Positions 25,412-34,233 of a stretch of DNA of 64,000 nucleotides are shown in pieces; the stretch's first letter is position 1; the number at the start of each line of letters is the position of its first letter. The stretch covers positions 62,001 through 126,000 of the forward strand of contig NZ_FOKZ01000012.1 in the NCBI RefSeq assembly GCF_900112285.1, written 5' to 3'. The stretch comes from Polaromonas sp. OV174 (GTDB taxonomy: Bacteria > Pseudomonadota > Gammaproteobacteria > Burkholderiales > Burkholderiaceae_C). Position numbers and translations under genes: made by a program. The notes under the pieces are model-generated. The model had not been told where the DNA came from and did not search any database. It saw only the letters and a list, made by a program, of their open reading frames with translations.

Positions 25412-27736
25412 TCACACCCGGCGGCGTCGCAGGCGCAAGGCATTCCCAATCACCGACACCGAACTCAAGCTCATAGCCAGCGCAGCAATCAAGGGCGACA
25501 GTAGCCAGCCGGTCAGCGGGTACAGCACGCCGGCCGCAATCGGGATACCCAGCGCGTTGTACAAAAAAGCAAACATCAGGTTTTGCTTCATGTTGCCCAC
25601 GGTCGCTTCAGACAGCGCACGCGCAATCGCGATCCCGCGCAAATCGCCCTTGACCAGCGTAATCTGGGCGCTGTTCATCGCCACGTCGGTCCCGGTACCC
25701 ATGGCCACGCCGACATCAGCCCTGGCCAGCGCCGGCGCGTCGTTGATGCCGTCGCCCGCCATGGCCACGACGCGGCCTTCCTTTTGCAGTTTTTCCACCA
25801 GCAGCAGCTTGTCGGCCGGCTTGACCTCGCCGTGCACCTCGTCAATGCCCAGGCGAGCGGCGACGGCCTTTGCCGTGGTTAGTCCGTCGCCGGTGGCCAT
25901 CACGATGCGCAGCCCAAATGCCTTGAGCGTCGCCAAGGCTTCAGGCGTGCTGGCCTTGACCGGATCGGACACGGCCAGCAGGCCCATCAGTTGCCCGTCA
26001 ACCGCCAGATGCATCACGCTGGCGCCTTCCGCGCGCAAGGCCTCGGCCTGCGGCACCAGGGCAGCGACCGAGACGCCAGTCTGCTCCATCAACGTGGTAT
26101 TGCCCAACGCCAGCTGACGACCTGCGATCTGGCCGCGCACGCCAATGCCCGAGGCGGACTCGAAGTTCTCGGGCTTGTCGAGCAGCATGCCGCGCTCGCG
26201 GGCGGCACGTACGATGGTTTCGGCCAGCGGGTGTTCGCTGCCCTGGTCCAGGCTGGCGGCCAGGCGCAACACCTCGTCGGCCTCAATGCCCGGCGCGGGG
26301 ATGGCGCGGTCAAACGTCGGTCGGCCCTCGGTCAGGGTGCCGGTCTTGTCGATGATGAGGGTGTCGATCTTGCGCATGTTCTCGATGGCCGCCGCGTCTC
26401 GGAACAGCACGCCCTGCGTCGCGCCGCGGCCGGTGGCGACCATGATGGACATCGGCGTGGCCAGGCCCAGGGCGCACGGGCAGGCAATGATCAGTACCGA
26501 CACGGCGTTGATCATGCCGAACACCCAGCGCGGCTCGGGACCGAACAGGCCCCAGCCGAAGAACGTGAGCAAGGCAATGCCCACCACCGTGACAACAAAG
26601 TAGCCCGCCACCACATCGGCCATGCGCTGCATGGGCGCACGCGAGCGCTGTGCCTGGGCCACCATCTGCACGATTTGCGCCAGCATGGTGGCTGCGCCTA
26701 CGTGTTCCGACCGCATCACCAGTGCGCCGCTGGTGTTGAGTGTGGCGCCTATCACCTTGTCGCCCACGCGTTTGGCGACCGGCATCGGCTCGCCCGTGAG
26801 CATGGATTCATCCACCGAACTGCCGCCTTCGGTCACCATGCCATCGACCGGCACCTTCTCGCCAGGGCGCACCCGCAGTAAATCACCCACATGCACATGG
26901 GTCAGCGGCACGTCCTCTTCGGTGCCATCTTCCCGGATGCGCCGGGCGGTTTTGGGCGCCAGTCCCAGCAGCGACTTGATCGCCGCCGAGGTCTGCGACC
27001 GGGCCTTGAGTTCGAGCACCTGGCCCAGCAGCGTGAGCGAGATGATCACGGCGGCTGCTTCAAAGTACACGGCGACGCGGCCCATGGAGATGAACGAGTC
27101 CGGAAACACCTGCGGGAGGGCCGTCGCCACCACGCTGTAGACAAAGGCGGCGCCGGTCCCCAGCCCAATCAAGGTCCACATGTTGGGGCTGAGGCTCACC
27201 ACGGACTGCCAGCCGCGCGAGAAAAACGGCCAGCCGGCCCATAGGACGATGGGAATCGACAGCACCAGTTCAACCCAACTCTGCACCGTCATGTCCATCC
27301 ACTGAAAACGGTGGCCGAACATGGCGAGAACAAAGACCATGCCTGTCAGGGGAAAAGTCCACCAGAAGCGGCGCTGAAAGTCGCGCAGTTCGGGATTCTC
27401 ATCGTCACCCAGTTCCGGCAGCAAGGGCTCCAGCGTCATGCCGCACTTGGGACAGTTGCCCGGATGGTCCTGGCGAATCTCCGGATGCATGGGGCAGGTG
27501 TAGATGGTGCCAGCCGCCGCTGGAGTGGGTGCTGGTGCGAGGTATTGCAGCGGGTTGGCCGCGAACTTGCCCTGGCACTTGGCGCTGCAGAAATAGTAGG
27601 GCCGGCCTTCGTGCGTCAGCTTGTGAGGCGACTGCTCCGTGACAGTCATGCCGCACACCGGATCCTTGAGATCCGTTGGCGAGGATGGCCTGGCTGGCGG
27701 GGTGCTGCTGAGGTGCTGATGTGTTTTCATGTCCAT
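25412..27736 (-). CDS. copA: copper/silver-exporting P1B-type ATPase
   Basis: 774 residues from the ATG at 27736, which has AAGGAAT before it; a longer in-frame start would overlap the upstream gene. The N-terminus carries a YHS/TRASH domain (DPVCGM at 25-30, FCSAKC near 49) and a heavy-metal-binding segment ([15 protein letters not shown] near 95) instead of HMA domains, as in SilP/CopF-type pumps. Core motifs: [13 protein letters not shown] near 415, DKTGTLTEG near 465, SEHPLAE, and GDGINDAPA near 664. It exports Cu(I) or Ag(I) from the cytoplasm. It lies downstream of an HMA chaperone and small membrane proteins in one leftward operon. Confidence 0.92.
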   Translation of the reverse strand: MDMKTHQHLSSTPPARPSSPTDLKDPVCGMTVTEQSPHKLTHEGRPYYFCSAKCQGKFAANPLQYLAPAPTPAAAGTIYTCPMHPEIRQDHPGNCPKCGMTLEPLLPELGDDENPELRDFQRRFWWTFPLTGMVFVLAMFGHRFQWMDMTVQSWVELVLSIPIVLWAGWPFFSRGWQSVVSLSPNMWTLIGLGTGAAFVYSVVATALPQVFPDSFISMGRVAVYFEAAAVIISLTLLGQVLELKARSQTSAAIKSLLGLAPKTARRIREDGTEEDVPLTHVHVGDLLRVRPGEKVPVDGMVTEGGSSVDESMLTGEPMPVAKRVGDKVIGATLNTSGALVMRSEHVGAATMLAQIVQMVAQAQRSRAPMQRMADVVAGYFVVTVVGIALLTFFGWGLFGPEPRWVFGMINAVSVLIIACPCALGLATPMSIMVATGRGATQGVLFRDAAAIENMRKIDTLIIDKTGTLTEGRPTFDRAIPAPGIEADEVLRLAASLDQGSEHPLAETIVRAARERGMLLDKPENFESASGIGVRGQIAGRQLALGNTTLMEQTGVSVAALVPQAEALRAEGASVMHLAVDGQLMGLLAVSDPVKASTPEALATLKAFGLRIVMATGDGLTTAKAVAARLGIDEVHGEVKPADKLLLVEKLQKEGRVVAMAGDGINDAPALARADVGVAMGTGTDVAMNSAQITLVKGDLRGIAIARALSEATVGNMKQNLMFAFLYNALGIPIAAGVLYPLTGWLLSPLIAALAMSLSSVSVIGNALRLRRRRV

Positions 27737-27741
27737 GGTGG

Positions 27742-27990
27742 TTATTCCTTGTCGTTGTGGGTGCGTCCCGGCGCCTGTAGGTGCCTGCCGTGGCCCCCCT
27801 GGCCATGCCCATGCATCAGGTGCATCAGTGGGCAGGCGAGCAGCAGCAGGTAAGGCCAGTAGCTCAAAACATGCCCCCAATGCTCGCGCAGCAGGTAAAA
27901 ACCGGCGATCAAGGCGGCCGTTGCCAGCGCCATGCCGGCCGGCCGGCGCCAAAACGATGGCGCAGGGGCGCCGGTCTCAAGCTGATTCAT
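27742..27990 (-). CDS. DUF2933 small membrane protein
   Basis: 82 residues with two hydrophobic segments ([20 protein letters not shown], then [17 protein letters not shown]) and a His/Gly-rich tail ([11 protein letters not shown]). The arrangement and the CPLMHxxMH motif are those of the DUF2933 family, which occurs next to copper ATPases. The histidine-rich tail suggests metal binding. Its stop lies 6 bases before the ATPase start. Confidence 0.8.
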   Translation of the reverse strand: MNQLETGAPAPSFWRRPAGMALATAALIAGFYLLREHWGHVLSYWPYLLLLACPLMHLMHGHGQGGHGRHLQAPGRTHNDKE

Positions 27991-28002
27991 GGCACCGCTC
28001 CT

Positions 28003-28452
28003 TCAGAGTTGCCAGCGAAATAGCCGGGGGGCGGGTTCGCCCGGCCGGTCGATCCGGAGTTCGATCGCGCCTGGCCGCGGCGCCGGCACATCAAATGCCA
28101 GCACGCCTTCACGGTGGTGGCCGCCCGGTGGCGCGCCGAGCCAGCCCGTGGGCTTGAATATGCGCCCGTCGTCGGTCGTCAATATGGCGCTTTGAACCAG
28201 GTCATCGCTCAGGTCGGCACTGTGGGTGTCCAGCACGACAGTGAACTCCCACAGACTGCCCAGTAGTCCAATCGACTTCGCCGTCACCTTGACGGTCACG
28301 CCCTGCTCGCTCGACGACTGCGTGGCGATTGATTCAGGGCTTGCCTGGGCCAATGCGATTAAAGGCGCGGTGGTCAGCACGAGCCCCGCCGCAACCATGG
28401 AAGCCGCCAGCAAGCAGCGCCGGCCCATCACGCAACCTTTTTCATAAACCAT
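28003..28452 (-). CDS. exported hypothetical protein of the copper operon
   Basis: 149 residues, or 141 from the second Met. There is a signal peptide (RRCLLAASMVAAGLVLTT ... ALAQA) and then a beta-rich domain (GVTVKVTAKSIGLLGSLWEF, VVLDTHSADL, DDGRIFKP). It is likely periplasmic. No function is recognised; location between the HMA chaperone and DUF2933 genes suggests metal handling. Confidence 0.7.
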   Translation of the reverse strand: MVYEKGCVMGRRCLLAASMVAAGLVLTTAPLIALAQASPESIATQSSSEQGVTVKVTAKSIGLLGSLWEFTVVLDTHSADLSDDLVQSAILTTDDGRIFKPTGWLGAPPGGHHREGVLAFDVPAPRPGAIELRIDRPGEPAPRLFRWQL

Positions 28453-28490
28453 GGCGCTCTCCTTGAGTAAAAGATCAGATCACATGGCAG

Positions 28491-28784
28491 TCAGCGGCAA
28501 CCGCAGCTCCCCGTGCCGCCGCTGTGGCAGCCCGAGGCTTCAGGCTGTGGGGTTGCGGACGAAGTTGAAGCATCTGCGGCCAGCGTCGCGGGGTAGCCCG
28601 CAGCAGTCAAGGCTGTCACCAGAAAAGCGCCGTCTTGCGCCAGCTCACCACTTACCCGGACACGGCCAGACTGGAGATCGACATCCACGCTGCTGACACC
28701 TGGCAGCGGCTGCAGCGCCTGCGTGACGTGCTTGACGCATGAGCCGCAGTTCATGCCCTCGACTTGCAGATCAACGACGTTCAT
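28491..28784 (-). CDS. HMA-domain copper chaperone (CopZ-like)
   Basis: 97 residues from an ATG with AAGGAG seven bases upstream. A heavy-metal-associated domain at residues 1-70 has the metal-binding GMNCGSC motif near 10-16. The tail is cysteine-rich (GCHSGGTGSCGCR), giving possible extra binding sites. It should deliver Cu(I) to the ATPase encoded two genes downstream. Alternatively it acts as a metal buffer. Confidence 0.88.
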   Translation of the reverse strand: MNVVDLQVEGMNCGSCVKHVTQALQPLPGVSSVDVDLQSGRVRVSGELAQDGAFLVTALTAAGYPATLAADASTSSATPQPEASGCHSGGTGSCGCR

Positions 28785-28833
28785 GTTTCCACTCCTTAAA
28801 AAATTAAACGCATACCGCCTGAAAAAATTCAGG

Positions 28834-29502
28834 TCATTTTTTTGACATCGAGTCAGCCGTCGGCTGGGCCTTGCCCATGCGAGGGATAAACCGGGGCGTG
28901 CGCCGGGCGTAGCGCTCGAAGACCTCGCCAAATTGCGCGCGCATCTCGGCCTCTTCAGTCAGCGCAAGGCGACCGTACATCACAAGCAAGACGGGGAACA
29001 TGACCAGGGTCAGCAGCGTCGGCCACTGCAACAAGAAGCCCAGCAGGATCAGGACAAAACCCACGTACTGTGGATGGCGAATCACGGCATAAGGCCCGGT
29101 GGTCGCCAGCCCATGCTGGCGCTGTGCGTGGTACAGCACATTCCAGGCGCTGGACAGCAGGATGAACCCACAGGCCAGGAAGAGGTAGCTGGCGATATGC
29201 AGGACACCCAAGTGCGGGTTGCCTTTCTCGCCCAGCAAGGTCGACCACAGGTGACCGTTATCGTGGGAGAGAAGATCGAGCCCAGGATACCTGGTCTGCA
29301 GCCATCCTGACAGCAGGTAGATGGTCAATGGGAAGCCATACATCTCGACAAACAAGGCCACGACAAAAGCAGCAAAGGCGCCAAAGGTTCGCCAGTCCCG
29401 CGCCGTCGCCGGCTTGAAAAAACTGTAGGCAAACATGATGAAAACGGCCGAGTTGAGGACAACCAGCAGCCATAGCCCGTAGGCCGGTTGATCGTGGCTC
29501 AT
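28834..29502 (-). CDS. isoprenylcysteine methyltransferase-like membrane protein (ICMT/PEMT fold)
   Basis: 222 residues with about five membrane helices. The C-terminal half has the family signature for S-adenosylmethionine binding (TGPYAVIRHPQYVGFVLILL) and the following EEAEMRAQFGEVFERYARR. The substrate is unknown; relatives are common in copper and silver resistance islands. Its start overlaps the end of the DUF2933 gene upstream by four bases, so the two are translationally coupled. Confidence 0.82.
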   Translation of the reverse strand: MSHDQPAYGLWLLVVLNSAVFIMFAYSFFKPATARDWRTFGAFAAFVVALFVEMYGFPLTIYLLSGWLQTRYPGLDLLSHDNGHLWSTLLGEKGNPHLGVLHIASYLFLACGFILLSSAWNVLYHAQRQHGLATTGPYAVIRHPQYVGFVLILLGFLLQWPTLLTLVMFPVLLVMYGRLALTEEAEMRAQFGEVFERYARRTPRFIPRMGKAQPTADSMSKK

Positions 29503-29771
29503 GTCGGATCTCCTGGCGAAGCTTGGCCTGGCTTGCCCGGTCGGTCTGGTTTTTCACCAGAGCCATGACCACGATGACCGTGATGCATGAACACATGCAT
29601 CAGCGGACAGGCCAGAATCAGCAGGTAGGGCAGCACACCGAAGAAGTGGGCGCGGTGCTCGCTCAGCAGGAAAAATGCAGCGATGGTACCCAGAACGAGC
29701 AGGCCGATAGCGTAGCGCGAGCGCCAGAAGCCCTTGGGTTCCGAGCCATTCCGGGAAGGGTCGTGGTTCAT
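29499..29771 (-). CDS. DUF2933 small membrane protein, second copy
   Basis: 90 residues from an ATG (MNHDPSRNGSEPKGF) with GGGAGAAG before it. It contains two hydrophobic stretches (YAIGLLVLGTIAAFFLLSEH, then LPYLLILACPLMHVFMHHGH) and a His-rich then Pro/Lys-rich tail. It is paralogous to the gene at 27742, sharing the CPLMHxxMH segment. Confidence 0.8.
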   Translation of the reverse strand: MNHDPSRNGSEPKGFWRSRYAIGLLVLGTIAAFFLLSEHRAHFFGVLPYLLILACPLMHVFMHHGHRGHGSGEKPDRPGKPGQASPGDPT

Positions 29772-29797
29772 TTGCTTCTCCCGAAATCCAGCGTTGA

Positions 29798-30058
29798 TCA
29801 AGGCATCAGGCGATTGAGCAACCAGGCGAAAAATACTCCGGCAAGAAAAGCCCATATGCTGAGCACCAACAGTGCCGTCAGGAACCCGGCCCATAGAAAT
29901 GGCTGCTGTTGCACCATGGGACTAAAGTCCATGCCATGAAAAAGGCTGTTCATGAAGCCGAGAAAGGGGCCGGGTGCGAGCGTCCAAGCCAGCGTACATA
30001 GGGCATAAAACAGCCCGACGGTGATGGCCAGCGCGAGGCCAGTACGAAGCGGTGTCAT
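29798..30058 (-). CDS. DUF5676 membrane protein
   Basis: 86 residues with two membrane helices (GLALAITVGLFYALCTLAWT; FLWAGFLTALLVLSIWAFLA). The layout and the FLGFMNSLFHGMDF segment fit the DUF5676 family found in copper resistance clusters. It has a good ribosome binding site (AGGAG) and lies within the leftward operon. Confidence 0.75.
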   Translation of the reverse strand: MTPLRTGLALAITVGLFYALCTLAWTLAPGPFLGFMNSLFHGMDFSPMVQQQPFLWAGFLTALLVLSIWAFLAGVFFAWLLNRLMP

Positions 30059-30070
30059 GGCATGGCTCCT

Positions 30071-30496
30071 TTATTTGGCCGGCGCCGCCGGCATCCGGTC
30101 CATCATCATTTTCATCATGGTCTGCATCATTTCCATGCGCTTTTCCATCATCTGCTGGCGCGGGCCCATGTCGCCACCCATGCCCGGCATGCCTTTCATG
30201 CTGCCCATGCCAGCGCCGGCCATGCCCTCCATCATGGCCATGCCGTCCTGCATGGTTTTCATGTGCTCGGCCATCAGCCTGCTGCGCTCTTCCGGGGTCT
30301 TGGCGCTCATCATCTTGTCGTGCATGGCCTGCATTGCTTTCATCTGTGCATCCATTTTGGCCATCTGCTCGGGTGCAGGCATGGTGCTGGCAGACGCTGT
30401 GCCCATGGGCATCATCGTCGGAGCAGTGTTGCAGGCGGTCAATGCAACTGCGGCAGTCAGGGCAAGGGCAAGGGGAATGAATCGAAATTGGGTCAT
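30071..30496 (-). CDS. methionine-rich lipoprotein
   Basis: 141 residues with a lipoprotein signal (PLALALTAAVALTACNTAP; lipobox LTAC). The mature part is a helical, very Met-rich chain (about a quarter Met, e.g. MEKRMEMMQTMMKMMMDRM). Met-rich periplasmic proteins bind Cu(I) or Ag(I) through thioether sulphurs, so a periplasmic metal sponge anchored to the membrane is likely. An upstream in-frame Met would remove the signal from the N-terminus, so 30496 is the chosen start. Confidence 0.8.
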   Translation of the reverse strand: MTQFRFIPLALALTAAVALTACNTAPTMMPMGTASASTMPAPEQMAKMDAQMKAMQAMHDKMMSAKTPEERSRLMAEHMKTMQDGMAMMEGMAGAGMGSMKGMPGMGGDMGPRQQMMEKRMEMMQTMMKMMMDRMPAAPAK

Positions 30497-30671
30497 GACA
30501 GACTCCTGGTTGGGTGGCAAAAAAGTGAAATGCGGCGTGTGCTGCAGGAAAGCATCGACGCGGGCGGGATGTCCAGATCTGCTTCGCGCGCCTGGGGGAA
30601 AAAGCAAATTGGATGGGGTGCGGACGCAGGCCGCAGAGCGCGAAGCTCAGTTCCTCAGCGTCGGGCGGCGG

Positions 30672-31112
30672 CTATATGGCCAGTCGCGAGAAGCGGACGC
30701 GTATGGGCAGCTTGGGCGTGGCCGGCTGCTTGACATCCATGTGGCGAAGCGTCGGAACTACAGGCGCCACGGTGTTCCAGAGAACCAGAACAAGCGGCGC
30801 CGGACCGGGATCGATCTGGGCGACCGTCGAGTCCTGCTTGGGCAAAGAGCGCGTGCCATCGTCGCAAACCTTGAGGCACGGCGCCTTGAAGTGCGACTCA
30901 TCAACGCCATCGGCAACGGCCCCGGCGTGACCTGGCACAATCACGGACGCATGCGCAGCAGCTTCGGAAAATACAGCTGTGGCGATGTGGGAATGCGTTT
31001 GACGCGCTTCCAGCAGGCACGCATTCGCAACCCCTGAAGCCAGGGCAAACAGCCACACCAGCAACACCATGAATGCGGTGCTGCGCTTGGCGCGGGTGTT
31101 GGAAAAAAGCTT
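30672..31112 (-). CDS. exported hypothetical protein, first gene of the copper operon
   Basis: 146 residues from the ATG at 31112. Signal peptide RSTAFMVLLVWLFALASGV followed by NACLLE, then a hydrophilic region with two cysteines (APCLKVCDDGTRS) and no recognised domain. The promoter upstream carries a Fnr/FixK-type site (31167-31180). Relatives appear to accompany copper genes, but the function is unknown. Confidence 0.7.
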   Translation of the reverse strand, partial: KLFSNTRAKRSTAFMVLLVWLFALASGVANACLLEARQTHSHIATAVFSEAAAHASVIVPGHAGAVADGVDESHFKAPCLKVCDDGTRSLPKQDSTVAQIDPGPAPLVLVLWNTVAPVVPTLRHMDVKQPATPKLPIRVRFSRLAI

Positions 31113-31166
31113 CATATTGATTGAAGTCTGAGAAATTTCATCGTACGCGCATATGACAACAAATAA

Positions 31167-31180
31167 TTGATCCACGTCAA
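31167..31180 (-). promoter_or_regulatory. Fnr/FixK-type operator before the copper operon
   Basis: TTGACGTGGATCAA on the minus strand fits TTG[AC]-N6-[TG]CAA. Its centre lies about 41 bp before a plausible start point near 31132, with TACGAT as -10 and a 20-base leader to the ATG at 31112. Confidence 0.6.
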
Positions 31181-31277
31181 TAAACGGGGCGTCAGCTTAC
31201 AAGCTGGACAAGCAAAGGCCCAATCCATCAGCCCGAACAAGTCCAAACCAGGATTAAACCACTGCACAGTGTCGCCT

Positions 31278-31482
31278 CTAGAAGCGGTCTGATATGCGCT
31301 GAGTACCTCGCGACCGGCGCATCAGCAGGTACGCTGCCGGTATCACGAACATCGACAGCAGCGGCGCCATGATCATTCCGCCCACCATGGGCGCGGCGAT
31401 GCGCTGCATGACTTCCCCGCGCCCCCCATGATGGGAAACAGACCGGCCAGAATGATCGCCACCGTGATCGCCTTGGGCCTCA
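31278..31482 (-). pseudogene. cusA: CusA-type RND efflux pump, C-terminal fragment with frameshift
   Basis: Reading leftwards, [19 protein letters not shown] is in one frame, and [20 protein letters not shown] followed by [13 protein letters not shown] is in another, with the shift near 31415. Together they are the last membrane helices of a CusA/CzcA-type heavy-metal RND transporter. The remaining roughly 1000 residues are absent. Confidence 0.75.
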
Positions 31483-31514
31483 CGCATTTGCAAGAAAATG
31501 CGAAGGATCGATCT

Positions 31515-31650
31515 TTGCTTTCATCGATTGTCTTTATCAGCTTCGGCGCAGCCCTTGGGGCATTGCTCCGCTGGCAGATGGACACCAAGCTTAATACCTT
31601 GTTCCCATTTCTCCCGCCGGGTACGCTCGTCGCCAACTTGGTCGGAGGCT
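31515..31650 (+). pseudogene. crcB: CrcB fluoride channel, N-terminal fragment
   Basis: From a TTG, the frame reads [20 protein letters not shown] and [20 protein letters not shown], the first helix and conserved loop of CrcB/Fluc. A stop follows directly where a MarR-like fragment begins, so three quarters of the channel is missing. Confidence 0.7.
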
Positions 31651-31651
31651 A

Positions 31652-31867
31652 GCCAACGAGCAGGACGCTCGCAGCATGCTGGTGCAACTGAGCCCCCAGG
31701 GGCTGGCGCTCATCAATTGCGCCGTCGAAGTGCACGTCGAGAAAGAGCGAGAGCTGTTGAGAGCGTTTGCGCCCGCCGCACTGGCCGAATTGGATTCTCA
31801 TTTTTCCACATGGCTCAAGGCATTAGACGGTGGCGCTGGTGAAATTACTGAAGACGCCAACGGATGA
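31652..31867 (+). pseudogene. MarR-family regulator, C-terminal fragment
   Basis: ANEQDARSMLVQLSPQGLAL and INCAVEVHVEKERELLRAF correspond to the beta-wing and dimerisation helix at the end of a MarR repressor. The recognition helix is missing because the fragment starts exactly where the crcB piece stops. A 63-residue protein from the ATG at 31676 could be made but would not bind DNA normally. Confidence 0.6.
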
Positions 31868-32054
31868 CCTTGGTGAATCCCCTATTGCGCCTGACCGCAA
31901 ACGCTGCGTCGCGGTCGTCCCGGAAGGGCTGTTCGAACGGCAGCAACGGGTCGTATGCGGGTGGCGGAGTGTTCGAAATCTCCGCCTTATTGCTGACGGT
32001 CAGTGGGTAGAAGTCAATGTCGGGTATAGAGCGAGGATTTCGAATTGGTGTAGG
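31845..32054 (-). pseudogene. coding-like remnant, unrecognised
   Basis: 69 codons are open without a start and read like protein (IPDIDFYPLTVSNKAEIS, PAYDPLLPFEQPFRDDRDAA). An in-frame stop precedes it. No family is recognised. Beyond it, 32055-32279 holds no gene, only a short hairpin (ACCATTT/AAATGGT near 32155). Confidence 0.25.
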
Positions 32055-32279
32055 TCAGCATCCAGTCTTGACCTGCCCATTGACGCAAATTCTCGGATGA
32101 CCAGAGTTGGCCGATAGTACCAATTCGCTTTTTCGTGCTTGATCGGTGTATGTCACCATTTCAAATGGTCAAGACCAGAATTTTTTGGATTTACTGATCA
32201 ACGATTACCGGCACAGATGATCAACTAGACCGGAATACGCAACTCTGCGCATTGCAGCAATAAATATACATTTGCCAAT

Positions 32280-32293
32280 ATGAGCTAAATCAA
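32280..32293 (+). promoter_or_regulatory. near-match Fnr/FixK-type site before the beta-CASP gene
   Basis: ATGAGCTAAATCAA differs from the consensus at the first base. With its centre at -41 it would place the start point within two bases of the ATG at 32327, with TAAACT (32316-32321) as -10. Confidence 0.35.
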
Positions 32294-32326
32294 ACATTAA
32301 TCCCCCACTTGTGCATAAACTAATTC

Positions 32327-33688
32327 ATGAAGATTCAATTCCTAGGCGCAACTGACACGGTCACCGGATCTAAATACCTGATTCGGTATGGTGAATCCAC
32401 CGTGTTGGTCGATTGCGGCTTGTTCCAAGGCTACAAGCAACTGCGCTTGCGCAACTGGTCACCGCTGCCCCTGGCCCCGGCCGCCATTGATGCGGTGATC
32501 CTGACACATGCCCACATTGACCATAGCGGTTACCTGCCGCTTCTGGTGCGCCAGGGTTTCAAGGGGAAGGTGTTTTGCACTCCTGCCACGGCAGACCTGT
32601 GCCGCCTCCTGTTGCCCGACGCGGGCCATCTGCAGGAGGAAGAAGCCGAGTACGCAAACCGTCACAGCTTCTCAAAGCACGCCCCGGCTCAGCCTTTGTA
32701 CACACGCGGGGATGCTGAGCGCTGCCTCAAGCAACTTCATCCGGTCCCCTATGGAAAACACTGGCAGCCAGCGCCAGGCCTGAACGCCAGCCTGACACCG
32801 TCGGGGCATATGCTCGGGGCCTCCTTTGTACAGTTGGACAACGGCTCGCGCTCCATCCTGTTTTCCGGGGACATCGGGCGACCGAACGACTATTTGCTTC
32901 ACGCACCATCGCAGATGGACGGTGCCGACTACCTGGTGGTGGAGTCGACCTATGGCGACCGCCAGCACACGGACACGGACCCGCTGCTGGAGCTGGGCCA
33001 GGTAATCAATCGCACCTCAGCTCGCGGCGGCGTGGTGGTGATCCCGGCATTCGCCGTGGGGCGCGCTCAAACCCTGCTGCACTGCATCCGGTTGCTCAAG
33101 GACCAAGGTGTGATTCCCCAAAGCCTGCCGATTTACCTCAACAGCCCGATGGCCGCCGGCGCCACACAGTCCTACCTAAAACACCGGGCTGAACTGCGAC
33201 TAAGCCCAGGGCAATGCGAGGCGATGGCAGATACGGCGCGTATCGTTCAGTCACCGGAAGAGTCACGCCAACTCAACAAGCGGCATGGCCCAATGGTCAT
33301 CATTTCCGCCAGCGGCATGGCCACGGGTGGACGTGTGGTGCATCACCTCAAGGCCTTCGCACCTGACAAGCGCAACACCCTTTTATTCGCCGGCTTTCAG
33401 GCCGGCGGGACGCGCGGCGCCACCCTTGTCAGTGGTGCGTCCACGGTGCGCATTCATGGCGAGGACGTGCCTGTGCGTGCCGAGGTGGTCCAACTCGACG
33501 ATCTGTCGGCTCATGCGGACGCCGTTGAAATCCTGGACTGGCTGCGGCGCTTCAAGTCCGCACCCAAGCAGACCTTCATTACCCACGGCGAACCGGCTGC
33601 CGCCGACGCCATGCGCCAGCGCATTGAGCGCGAACTGCACTGGGCCTGCCACATGCCCTTCTACCTGGAGACGTTTGATCTCGTGTGA
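32327..33688 (+). CDS. beta-CASP metallo-beta-lactamase RNase-type protein
   Basis: 453 residues covering the MBL fold with a beta-CASP insertion (CPSF73/TTHA0252-type). Metal-binding motif HAHIDHSG near residues 63-70, further His in PSGHMLGAS, Asp in FSGDIGR, and the beta-CASP motifs (VVVIPAFAVGRAQ; VIISASGMATGGR; LSAHAD). It is predicted to be a zinc-dependent endo/exoribonuclease acting in RNA processing or decay. No Shine-Dalgarno is visible before the ATG, and the mapped promoter pattern suggests a leaderless transcript. It is the first gene of the stress cluster. Confidence 0.88.
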   Translation: MKIQFLGATDTVTGSKYLIRYGESTVLVDCGLFQGYKQLRLRNWSPLPLAPAAIDAVILTHAHIDHSGYLPLLVRQGFKGKVFCTPATADLCRLLLPDAGHLQEEEAEYANRHSFSKHAPAQPLYTRGDAERCLKQLHPVPYGKHWQPAPGLNASLTPSGHMLGASFVQLDNGSRSILFSGDIGRPNDYLLHAPSQMDGADYLVVESTYGDRQHTDTDPLLELGQVINRTSARGGVVVIPAFAVGRAQTLLHCIRLLKDQGVIPQSLPIYLNSPMAAGATQSYLKHRAELRLSPGQCEAMADTARIVQSPEESRQLNKRHGPMVIISASGMATGGRVVHHLKAFAPDKRNTLLFAGFQAGGTRGATLVSGASTVRIHGEDVPVRAEVVQLDDLSAHADAVEILDWLRRFKSAPKQTFITHGEPAAADAMRQRIERELHWACHMPFYLETFDLV

Positions 33689-33738
33689 GCAACTCAAGGT
33701 TCAACGCAGGCCACACCAACCGGCACGTAAGTCAGTAA

Positions 33739-34209
33739 CTAGGGCTGAGCGGCCACCTCTGACGTGCGCACGACCAACACCGGCACCGAGGCGTGCCGAA
33801 TGATCTGTTCGGCATCGCTGCCCAGTAGCACCCGACCGATACCGCGCCGGCCATGGGAGCCCAGAACGATTAAATCCGCATTGGCGCGCCTGGCCTGCTC
33901 GGTCACGTGGTCGAAGATCCGGCCTGAGCCGCCCTCGATCAGCACGCTGTCTGCGCTCACGCCTTGGTCCATGGCCCTTTGCCGGCCATCTGCCAGCAGC
34001 TTTTCGCCCGCGGCACGCATCAGCGGGATGATTTCGTTGATGTAGTTCATCGCCGACTCGAAGCCGTTGACATAACTGAGTTCATCTACCACATGGATCA
34101 GCCGCAAGCGCGCACCGGTCAGTCGGGCCAGGCGAATGGCTTCGTCGAGCGCCTTGTCCGATGTGAGGCTGCCGTCGATAGGCACAAGAATCTGCTGGTA
34201 TATAGACAT
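33739..34209 (-). CDS. universal stress protein (UspA family)
   Basis: 156 residues of the Usp fold, with the ATP-binding signature GSHGRRGIGRVLLGSDAEQ near 120-140 and the N-terminal ILVPIDGS. It follows the acyl-CoA synthetase gene after 24 bases on the same strand and has GGAGG before its ATG, so the two are one operon. It is likely an ATP-binding stress or dormancy protein; partners are unknown. Confidence 0.92.
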   Translation of the reverse strand: MSIYQQILVPIDGSLTSDKALDEAIRLARLTGARLRLIHVVDELSYVNGFESAMNYINEIIPLMRAAGEKLLADGRQRAMDQGVSADSVLIEGGSGRIFDHVTEQARRANADLIVLGSHGRRGIGRVLLGSDAEQIIRHASVPVLVVRTSEVAAQP

Positions 34210-34233
34210 TGCTCCTCCGGAGGTAAATGGATA

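Noticed and set aside
30062-30733. His/Ala/Gly-rich plus-strand frame that might pass for a metal-binding protein
   Set aside because: It is the antisense of the Met-rich lipoprotein gene (ATG codons read as CAT, His), so the histidines are an artefact.
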